Assembly (NCBI RefSeq): GCF_011045835.1
Contig: NZ_CP047350.1
Span: forward strand, 62,001 to 126,000
Origin: Proteus terrae subsp. cibarius
GTDB lineage: Bacteria > Pseudomonadota > Gammaproteobacteria > Enterobacterales > Enterobacteriaceae
Reading direction: 5' to 3'
DNA: 64,000 bases
Shown here: piece by piece, positions 58,275-64,000 of the stretch
Numbering within the stretch: the stretch's first letter is position 1
How the letters are laid out: each line of letters begins with the position of its first letter
Made by a program: the position numbers and the translations under genes
The notes under the pieces: model-generated
What the model was told of the DNA's origin: nothing
Seen by the model: only the letters and a program-made list of their open reading frames with translations
Databases searched by the model: none

Positions 58275-58298
58275 CCCAACTTTTTGGAGTGCATCATG
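58267..58298 (+). promoter_or_regulatory. SD-sequestering hairpin, leader 7
   Basis: GGTGCGCCCC at 58267-58276 pairs with GGAGTGCATC at 58286-58295 in 9 of 10 positions, two of them G-U. The 5' arm is the same as in leader 3, while the 3' arm differs yet still pairs. Confidence 0.7.
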
Positions 58299-59573
58299 AC
58301 TAAAGTGAACCATCTACAAAGCCTCTGTGTTATCCACGTAGACTTTGACATCTGGAGTGGACAAACCCGTTTGTCTGCATCTGATCTCAAGCTGGGCGAG
58401 GGTGGTGAAATTCCACCTGAGAAAGTAGCTCAACTGGGAAGTAAGAAGATCTGTGATCCGGCTAAGCTGAAAGGCTTTCATCGCCTGAAAACAGAAACTC
58501 GTCGCCTCCTGCTGAAATTCGGTATGCCGTTCATGAACGGATTTGCCGTACCCGTCAGCAAGACCGATGAAATCTGTAACAAGCTGAATGACATAAACTT
58601 TCAGTTTAACCAACTGAAACAGGATTTCATCAAAGGTTACAACAAAGCCGTGGATGAATGGTGTCAGGAGAACCCTGAGTATGAACGAGCTATCCGTGCC
58701 GGAGCCCTTCCAAAGGAAACGGTCGAGGAGCGGATTGGCTTTGAGTACCAGGTGTTCATGATCCAGCCTGTGAACGAAGATGAGGCCAACGCCAAACGCC
58801 TTAACCGCAAGGTTGAGCGCTTGGGTGACGATCTCATCTCCGAAGTGGTTCAGGAAGCGAATAAGTTCTATATGGAACGTTTGGCCGGTCGAGACCAATG
58901 TGCGGTCACTACTCGGCAGACACTCCGTAACATCCGCGACAAGGTGGATGGGCTTAGCTTCCTGAACAGCGCTTTTAACCCTCTGGTCAAGCTGCTCGAC
59001 CAAACCCTCCGGGGATACGAGCAACATGCCGATGGCCGAAACATCGTTGCGCCTTTCTTTTATCAGGTCGTGGCCGCAGTGCTGATCATGAGCGAGAGGG
59101 ACCGCATCGAGCAGTATGCCAATGGCTCGATTACTGTAGAGGGCATGGCTAATGACATTGGCGGTTCGGGAGCCCAGATGGGGGACCGTTCTAAAGATGA
59201 AAAGGCCGAACAGAAAAGCGATAAAGCCGGTGAGCTTATCCCTGCAACAGAGGGTGGCGAAACCAAGCAGCAACAGGTAGGTGGTACTGAATCTGTTCAA
59301 TCAGAACAGACTAACAGCGGTGGTAACGCTGTTGACCTGGATGAAGACATCGACAACTTCTTCAAGAGTTTTGCAGAACGAGGCGAGGGTGAATCGGAAG
59401 ATGAATCCAATGCCGGTGATGTGGTTCGAGAAGAGCGCGTTGATGTTGAGGATGAGCCGGTTTTGCCTGAGGAAACTCCGGTAGAGCAAGAGCCTGTCCA
59501 AGAGGAGCCGACAGAGGAGCCTCTCAACCAGGAGCTGCCTAAAACTGACGACGATGGCGACTATTTCTTCTAA
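58296..59573 (+). CDS. DUF3150-like protein
   Basis: The 425-residue protein fits DUF3150 as I recall it from SXT/IncC elements (HLQSLCVIHVDFDIWSGQTR, LSASDLKLGEGGEIPPEKVA, RLKTETRRLLLKFGMPFMNG). The central part is helical; the last 130 residues are acidic and low in complexity (many Glu, Gln, Val, Pro). It lies between exo and the CobT-like gene and may link the AAA+/VWA pair to its target, but the function is unknown. The ATG at 58296 follows GGAG. Confidence 0.75.
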   Translation: MTKVNHLQSLCVIHVDFDIWSGQTRLSASDLKLGEGGEIPPEKVAQLGSKKICDPAKLKGFHRLKTETRRLLLKFGMPFMNGFAVPVSKTDEICNKLNDINFQFNQLKQDFIKGYNKAVDEWCQENPEYERAIRAGALPKETVEERIGFEYQVFMIQPVNEDEANAKRLNRKVERLGDDLISEVVQEANKFYMERLAGRDQCAVTTRQTLRNIRDKVDGLSFLNSAFNPLVKLLDQTLRGYEQHADGRNIVAPFFYQVVAAVLIMSERDRIEQYANGSITVEGMANDIGGSGAQMGDRSKDEKAEQKSDKAGELIPATEGGETKQQQVGGTESVQSEQTNSGGNAVDLDEDIDNFFKSFAERGEGESEDESNAGDVVREERVDVEDEPVLPEETPVEQEPVQEEPTEEPLNQELPKTDDDGDYFF

Positions 59574-59629
59574 TAGTCACTTCAACTAAACCGACCCGGA
59601 GGGGATAGCCATTCCCTCCAGGGGTGGAC

Positions 59630-59660
59630 TATCTCCTTCCCTACCAGGAGAAAAGATATG
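59630..59660 (+). promoter_or_regulatory. Possible SD-sequestering hairpin, leader 8 (CobT-like gene)
   Basis: TATCT at 59630-59634 pairs with AGATA at 59654-59658, and 9 of 12 positions pair through to the GG of GGAG. A GGAGGG/CCCTCC hairpin lies upstream. This leader is weaker than the others. Confidence 0.4.
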
Positions 59661-61454
59661 TCCAAAAAACGCACCATTTACAGCGCTCTACCAATCGTGG
59701 CCGCAGCCTATGGTGAAAAACTCGGTGTCAAAGTCGCCATCGGTAACGATGACGCATACACCGATGGTAAGACCATCGTGGTTCCGAATATCCCCGACGA
59801 CTATCCTCACATGGATGCTGTCTGGGGGTATTTGGCCCATGAAGCAGCCCATGTCCGGTTTACGGACTTTGGTGTTGAGCGCCGCAGAGGTCTTCATGCT
59901 GAGTTGTCCAACGTTTTGGAGGACTGCCGCATAGAACGGGCCATGATGGAACTCTTCCCCGGTACGTCGCAGACCCTGAATGAGGTTGCTCGCTATATGG
60001 CTCAAGCTGGTCATTACGAGCACGTCACAGACAAAGAGGCCCCTGCCTCCATTCTGACAGGGTTTTGTTTGTACTGGTTGCAAACCAAGGCTGTAGGGCA
60101 ATCCGTCCTTCAACCCTATCTCGATTCGGCTACCCCCGTATTCGAGCGCGTGTTCCCTCAGGGTGTTGTTGTTCGGCTGAACGCTTTACTGCGTAAGGCT
60201 GTGAACACTAAGTCAACCGCAGAGGTGACATCCTTGGCCGACCAAATCATCAAGATGATCGAGGAGGAAAAGGAGAAAGAAGAGCAAAAGCCCCTGAATG
60301 GTCAGGATGGTAACAACCAGCAGAATGCTGGTGGCAACCAACCTCAGAACAGTCAGGGCGGAAGTGGTAACGATCAAAACCAAGGGCCTGATGCCAATGG
60401 TGGTGATCAGCAAGGTAAAGACCAGAAGCAAGACGATGCTAACGGGAAATCTGATCCGAAAGGACAGGGCGACCAAGGCAAGTCGGATACTGATGGTGGC
60501 AGCAAGGCAGGACAAAGCCAGGCTGGTGGCAATTCTGACGCGGCGAAACAAGACGCGGCCAAAATGCTCCAGCAGGTTCTGAATGCCGGTGCCGGTGATT
60601 TGCGTGGTGACGCGCATGATGCACTTAAAGCCGAGCTCAACCGGGTGGCTCAAGATAAGGGGGACAGTAGCTATATGACTGTTCGCTCTGCTGTGAACAC
60701 CCAGGACAACCCTGCTGTTGGCAAAAGCCTGGTAGGGGATGTGAAGAGCACCACTTCAAAGATAAGAACGCAGCTCTACGGATTGGTCCAGGCCAGCCAG
60801 CGAGTTGCTCACCGTAACCAACGATCAGGGAAGCGTGTGGATGCTCGGAAACTACATCGTGTAGTGACGGGTGATACCCGCGTATTCCTCAAGCCGGAAG
60901 CCAAGAAACGCCCTAATACGGCGGTTCACATCCTGGTTGATATGAGCTCCTCGATGGCCTACAAGGCCGCCAATGGAAAGGAGCGTCAAGACATTGCGCG
61001 GGAAGCGTCCTTGGCTATTTCGATGGCTCTGGAAGCAATACCCGGCGTAAACCCGGCAGTCACCTTTTTTGGTGGCAACCGGAACCAGCCAGTGTTCAGT
61101 GTCGTGAAGCATGGAGATACGGTTCAGAATCGGGCCGGTCGGTTTGGGTTCAAAGCAACTGGCGGTACGCCTATGGCGGAAGCTATGTGGTATGCAGCTT
61201 TTGAACTCACCAAGACCCGTGAAGAGCGAAAAATGTTGATCGTAGTGACTGACGGGCAGCCTCAAAGCGCCCCGGCATGTCGCTCAGTGATTGACCTCTG
61301 TGAACGAAGCGATGTTGAGGTGATCGGCATAGGGGTAGAGACTACCGCAGTGTCAGGACTGTTCCAAAAGAACATTGTCATTGATGATGCGGCAGCTCTG
61401 CAACGCACACTGTTTAAGTTGATGGAGCGGTCATTGACTGCTTTTGCAGCTTAA
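59658..61454 (+). CDS. CobT-like VWA-domain protein with HEAAH motif
   Basis: The 598-residue protein has an N-terminal zinc-peptidase-like region (WGYLAHEAAHVRFTDFGVER at about 57-76, then NVLEDCRIERAMM). A long Gln/Asn/Gly/Asp-rich linker spans about 215-305. A C-terminal von Willebrand A domain carries a complete MIDAS: DMSSS near residue 430, GGTPMAEAM and VVTDGQPQ. It resembles CobT of cobaltochelatase and partners of MoxR ATPases, and pairs with the CobS-like ATPase at 53461. The HEAAH motif could make it a protease or only a metal site. Confidence 0.85.
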   Translation: MSKKRTIYSALPIVAAAYGEKLGVKVAIGNDDAYTDGKTIVVPNIPDDYPHMDAVWGYLAHEAAHVRFTDFGVERRRGLHAELSNVLEDCRIERAMMELFPGTSQTLNEVARYMAQAGHYEHVTDKEAPASILTGFCLYWLQTKAVGQSVLQPYLDSATPVFERVFPQGVVVRLNALLRKAVNTKSTAEVTSLADQIIKMIEEEKEKEEQKPLNGQDGNNQQNAGGNQPQNSQGGSGNDQNQGPDANGGDQQGKDQKQDDANGKSDPKGQGDQGKSDTDGGSKAGQSQAGGNSDAAKQDAAKMLQQVLNAGAGDLRGDAHDALKAELNRVAQDKGDSSYMTVRSAVNTQDNPAVGKSLVGDVKSTTSKIRTQLYGLVQASQRVAHRNQRSGKRVDARKLHRVVTGDTRVFLKPEAKKRPNTAVHILVDMSSSMAYKAANGKERQDIAREASLAISMALEAIPGVNPAVTFFGGNRNQPVFSVVKHGDTVQNRAGRFGFKATGGTPMAEAMWYAAFELTKTREERKMLIVVTDGQPQSAPACRSVIDLCERSDVEVIGIGVETTAVSGLFQKNIVIDDAAALQRTLFKLMERSLTAFAA

Positions 61455-61470
61455 CAGGAAGTGAAACGAC

Positions 61471-61502
61471 AAACGGCTATCCCTTCGGGGGTGGCCGTTT
61501 TT
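61471..61502 (+). terminator. Terminator after the CobT-like gene
   Basis: AAACGGC and GCCGTTT pair, with an inner CCC-TTC-GGG stem, followed by TTTTTA. The next gene starts 14 bp later with TTTGGAG as ribosome binding site, so some readthrough is likely. Confidence 0.7.
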
Positions 61503-61515
61503 ATTTGGAGAGTCT

Positions 61516-61851
61516 ATGAACCAATTCCATTCATCTTTGGATTTGTATCATCGGAACAAAGGTAGAAGGGCTACAGTGCCGGAGACGCCTTTTTTACTGC
61601 TTGCTAAGCGCATTCCTCCGATGTACTGGAGACTGTTCCAGGGTGTTACTTTGGATAGTCGTATGGGATACACAGGCAGGCGGCAGTTCCACAGTCTTGG
61701 GCAAGCAATCGACTGGGCAAAGTCATCAGTTGGCGATTCCTGGTCAAATAAGCGCTTTCACAAGCCGGTAGGCCTCGATGTATTGCTGGCCTGTACTGCG
61801 AGTAAGGTGCCTGAACATCTGGTCGAAGAACTGAAAAGACGGGGCAGTTGA
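61516..61851 (+). CDS. Hypothetical protein (111 residues)
   Basis: The small basic protein (MNQFHSSLDLYHRNKGRRAT...) has several aromatic residues and a C-terminal helix (VPEHLVEELKRRGS). No family is recognised. TTTGGAGAG precedes the ATG. It has no complementary leader, unlike its neighbours. Confidence 0.6.
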   Translation: MNQFHSSLDLYHRNKGRRATVPETPFLLLAKRIPPMYWRLFQGVTLDSRMGYTGRRQFHSLGQAIDWAKSSVGDSWSNKRFHKPVGLDVLLACTASKVPEHLVEELKRRGS

Positions 61852-61867
61852 TGCGTCTTTGAGCTTT

Positions 61868-61883
61868 GCACCCGAAAAGGGCA
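61868..61883 (+). promoter_or_regulatory. Possible AcaCD-type box
   Basis: The sequence GCACCCGAAAAGGGCA resembles the activator-box motif with CCC-GAAAA-GGG. It lies 248 bp before the gene at 62116, far from it but similar to the arrangement at 52221. Confidence 0.45.
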
Positions 61884-61946
61884 GTTTGAGCGTTCCTGTT
61901 CACACAGCTCTCGTGGAACAATCAAAGTGAGGAGGGAATACCCTCC

Positions 61947-61987
61947 CACTTTCTCAGAGGCCTTCATTGAGGGTTGCTGAGAAAGTG
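61947..61987 (+). other. 11-bp inverted repeat in the leader region
   Basis: CACTTTCTCAG and CTGAGAAAGTG are perfectly complementary across 19 bases. It lies just upstream of the fourth conserved leader element (62015-62046) and may be a terminator-like or processing structure. Confidence 0.6.
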
Positions 61988-62012
61988 AATTTTGTCCTCT
62001 CTGAGGGCGAAA

Positions 62013-62045
62013 CGTGCGATAGCTGGTCGCCAAAAACAAACAGCA
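62013..62045 (+). repeat. Conserved leader element, copy 4
   Basis: GTGCGATAGCTGGTCGCC followed by AAAAACAAACAGCA is identical to the core of the 121-bp repeats over 32 bases; the rest of that unit is replaced by different sequence. Confidence 0.8.
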
Positions 62046-62085
62046 TTCAACCTCAGCCTAAGGGCGCACTGCGCCTGACAGGCTC

Positions 62086-62118
62086 TGTGTGCCCAAGTTA
62101 CTTTAAGGAGCACACATG
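62086..62118 (+). promoter_or_regulatory. SD-sequestering hairpin, leader 10
   Basis: TGTGTGC at 62086-62092 pairs with GCACACA at 62110-62116, and C at 62094 with G at 62108, with a C-A mismatch at the A of GGAG. GTGTGCCC can pair instead with GGGCGCAC at 62062-62069 in all eight positions, one of them G-U. Confidence 0.7.
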
Positions 62119-62655
62119 TCTCATCTGAACAATCTCAAATCCGTAATGATCTCTCTCGCCGCCGAACATAAGCTGCCTGAAATCTACCAGGATGACATCA
62201 CTACCGATGTGGAGTCTCTGGATCGATTCGATGGTTTACGTCTGGTCTGGCTGTTGCGGTCTTGCGGCAGCGTATTGGTGCCAGCGGAAGTTGGCGTTAA
62301 TCCGATCTATATCACCCATTGGTTGTGGTCTAACCACGGTCAACAGGTGGTTCCATTCTCTGTGGATACCCGCACGGGGTTGATTGAAAAAATCGACTTC
62401 GAGCAAGCTGAAAAGCTGATCATGCAGATGCCTTGCAACCTCTCTTCATTGCAGAACAAGGAATACTTGGTTGACCAGGTAAACCGAGTGTTGCAACGAG
62501 GTTGTGAAATGCGTATCTGGGGTATCTTCGAGTCTCCAAGCTCGGTGGAATCCGTTGGTGGTTGGAAAGAGTGGCAGAGCTATTTCAGCTCTACTGGGAA
62601 TCGACTGATGGCCGATTTCGTTGGTAAAGCCATTCGATTCACCAACCCTCGATAA
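62116..62655 (+). CDS. Hypothetical protein (179 residues)
   Basis: The soluble protein (MSHLNNLKSVMISLAAEHKL...) has no recognised domain. It includes RLVWLLRSCGSVLVP and CEMRIWGIFESPSSVES. The ATG at 62116 follows GGAG in a sequestering hairpin. It belongs to the series of single genes, each with its own structured leader. Confidence 0.65.
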   Translation: MSHLNNLKSVMISLAAEHKLPEIYQDDITTDVESLDRFDGLRLVWLLRSCGSVLVPAEVGVNPIYITHWLWSNHGQQVVPFSVDTRTGLIEKIDFEQAEKLIMQMPCNLSSLQNKEYLVDQVNRVLQRGCEMRIWGIFESPSSVESVGGWKEWQSYFSSTGNRLMADFVGKAIRFTNPR

Positions 62656-62715
62656 ATCGCCGTTCAACCATTAACCCTAATTAACCCTATGGGGCTCCGA
62701 TAGCCCTGAGGGGAC

Positions 62716-62748
62716 GGGGCTCCGCAATCGCAATAAGGAGTCCCTATG
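62716..62748 (+). promoter_or_regulatory. SD-sequestering hairpin, leader 11
   Basis: GGGGCTCC at 62716-62723 pairs with GGAGTCCC at 62737-62744 in eight of eight positions, one of them G-U, covering the whole Shine-Dalgarno. AGCCC just upstream (62702-62706) can compete for GGGCT. Confidence 0.65.
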
Positions 62749-63246
62749 AAAAACCTATCAGCTTTGGAAGCAGTTCTTGACTACGACAAACCTTCTCGAC
62801 GTTTTCTTGATGAGCTCAACGAAAACCAGATGAAGGATTTGTCCGGGGAAATCTTCGCCAAGCTCTACTGGAGCAAGCGTAATCCCCAGTGGTACGAGAA
62901 AGACACCAATCGGCTGTTTGCACGACTTCGTTGGGTTCAGCGCATCATCAAGAAGCGCTTGAAAACCGGCAAGGTTAAACCTGAACTGACAGAAAATGGT
63001 TCAGTGATGGAGCGCTTCAACTTCCCTTATGGTGACACTCTCGATTTCTTCCATCGGTACTTGCGACATCCCAAATGGGAGGTTGTGTATCAAGAATCGG
63101 GGTGCAGTGCCTTTTGGAAAAATGAAGCAACGCTTGAGCTATGCACCTACTGCGAAGGTGATGTGGTCATGATGAAGGCTCCTGATGAAGCAACCTTCTT
63201 TCGTGATTGCAATCGCCTTAGCTGGTGGTATGCAGATAACGCTTGA
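62746..63246 (+). CDS. Hypothetical protein (166 residues)
   Basis: A basic protein with many aromatic residues (KLYWSKRNPQWYEKDTNRLF, FHRYLRHPKWEVVYQ) and a C-terminal CTYCEGDVVMMKAPDEATFF. No family is recognised; the composition would suit nucleic-acid binding. It lies behind leader 11. Confidence 0.65.
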   Translation: MKNLSALEAVLDYDKPSRRFLDELNENQMKDLSGEIFAKLYWSKRNPQWYEKDTNRLFARLRWVQRIIKKRLKTGKVKPELTENGSVMERFNFPYGDTLDFFHRYLRHPKWEVVYQESGCSAFWKNEATLELCTYCEGDVVMMKAPDEATFFRDCNRLSWWYADNA

Positions 63247-63260
63247 TCTTAATCCCTAAC

Positions 63261-63322
63261 CAGGGGCGAACCGGCCCCTGATGGGAGCATGGTGCGCCCC
63301 ATCTATGATGGAGGACGCCATG
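63261..63322 (+). promoter_or_regulatory. Leader 12 with SD hairpin (methyltransferase gene)
   Basis: CAGGGGC (63261-63267) and GCCCCTG (63274-63280) form a perfect upstream stem. CCATC (63299-63303) and GATGG (63307-63311) form a hairpin against GGAGG just before ATG 63320, with C-G pairing continuing past one mismatch. Confidence 0.5.
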
Positions 63323-64000
63323 TTCAAATCATCAGTATGCTCCTACGAAAACAGGGGGCCTTACGGAAACAACAAGTACCGAGGCAACTGCTCGGGCTTT
63401 ATCGTTAAAGACTTCATTGAGTCTTACATGAGAAAGCCGAACGGGCTGGTGGCAGACCCAAGTGTTGGGGGTGGCTCTAGCATCGACGTTGCCAATGAAC
63501 TTGGTGTCCGTTTCAAAGGGACAGACTTGCATCAGGGGTTCAACCTGTTGCGGGATGACTTCCTTTCGTTCCTCGGAGAGCCTGCACACCTGATCTGGTG
63601 GTACCCTCCTTACTGGGACATGATCCAGTATTCAGGTAAGCAGTGGGGCGAGCCCAACAAATGGGATATGAGCCGCATGAATTTGCCTGAGTTCGTTGAA
63701 GCCCTTGAGCTGGCCGTTATGAATATTCATGACGCCTGTGAGCGAGGAGGGCATTACGGAATCCTCATGGGAAACCTGAGGCGCGATGGGGATTATTTCA
63801 ACCTGTCCAGCCTTGTGGAACGTATCGCACCTGGGAAGCTGGTGGATGAGATCATCAAAACACAGCACAACTGTGTGAGTGACCGAACTCAGTATTCCGG
63901 GAAGCTGGTGCGTATCGCCCATGAAAAGCTGTTGGTGTTTCGTCGTAACGACGTTGCCTCATCGCTCTGTCTTCTTGCTGCCGTACACCGTCGAGCAACC
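63320..64000 (+). CDS. Putative N6-adenine DNA methyltransferase (partial, cut by window end)
   Basis: From the ATG at 63320 the frame stays open for 227 codons to the end of the window. Motif I-like VADPSVGGGSSIDVANELG (about residues 47-65) and motif IV-like LIWWYPPYWDMIQYSG (PPYW near residue 95) fit a class of orphan N6-adenine methyltransferases found on phages and plasmids. KFKGTDLHQG supplies an acidic strand. GGAGGACGCC precedes the start. The remaining length is unknown. Confidence 0.7.
   Translation, partial: MFKSSVCSYENRGPYGNNKYRGNCSGFIVKDFIESYMRKPNGLVADPSVGGGSSIDVANELGVRFKGTDLHQGFNLLRDDFLSFLGEPAHLIWWYPPYWDMIQYSGKQWGEPNKWDMSRMNLPEFVEALELAVMNIHDACERGGHYGILMGNLRRDGDYFNLSSLVERIAPGKLVDEIIKTQHNCVSDRTQYSGKLVRIAHEKLLVFRRNDVASSLCLLAAVHRRAT

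Noticed and set aside
58314..59300. 328-codon minus-strand frame
   Set aside because: It is antisense to the DUF3150-like gene and has no start signals.
53319..62045. CRISPR array from repeated leader blocks
   Set aside because: The repeats are kilobases apart with genes between them, and no regular spacers or cas genes are seen.
1..64000. tRNA or rRNA genes
   Set aside because: No cloverleaf-like or ribosomal RNA sequence was recognised by eye. A tRNAscan run would settle it.
8146..64000. An SXT/R391 integrative element instead of a plasmid
   Set aside because: The gene order is similar, but parA/parB partition, topB placement and orf1847 fit IncC better, and no integrase or attP is seen here.

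Overview
The window is part of a large conjugative multidrug-resistance plasmid of the IncA/C (IncC) family. The evidence is a ParA/ParB module, a MOBH TraI with TraD, a split F-type secretion set (traL-E-K-B-V-A, dsbC-traC-trhF-traW-traU, traN), a topoisomerase III gene and a lambda-Red-like ssb/bet/exo block. The order also resembles SXT/R391 integrative elements. A huge Ig-like ORF downstream of traA has exactly 1,847 codons from its first ATG, which fits the orf1847 allele that I recall as marking type 2 IncC plasmids. The likely host is a gammaproteobacterium such as an enterobacterium or Vibrio. No chromosomal host gene is present.

Layout. 1-8145 is a mosaic resistance island: a BCCT/GrpB fragment junction, a complete ISCR2-like element, a virD2 remnant, floR with a leader-peptide attenuator, a truncated lysR, a second diverged and truncated ISCR element, a Tn5393 terminal repeat, then strB-strA-sul2 on the minus strand, ending in a guaA-targeted island end. 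8146-11000 is partition (parA, parB, a small HTH protein). 11000-18550 holds poorly characterised backbone genes, including methyltransferase-like proteins. 18614-22141 (minus strand) holds a periplasmic protein, topB and a lipoprotein. 22309-50475 is the transfer region. 50514-52138 (minus) holds a lipoprotein and an AcaB-like regulator. 52432-64000 is the recombination region: a CobS-like AAA+ ATPase, SSB, Bet, Exo, a DUF3150-like protein, a CobT-like VWA protein, small unknown genes and a DNA methyltransferase cut by the window end.

How it works together. TraI and TraD process DNA and deliver it to the channel built by TraL/E/K/B/V/C/W/U/N, with TraA as pilin. A TGCCC-A/T-GGGCA inverted repeat lies about 80-95 bp before most transfer operon starts, as expected for boxes of the IncC master activator AcaCD (whose genes are outside the window).

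The most unusual signal is in 52.3-63.3 kb. At least nine genes have a leader in which a short segment is complementary to the Shine-Dalgarno and start region, and in several leaders the same segment can pair instead with an upstream hairpin. This looks like a shared family of cis-acting RNA switches or RNA thermometers controlling the plasmid recombination genes. Two of these leaders sit inside an exact 121-bp direct repeat.
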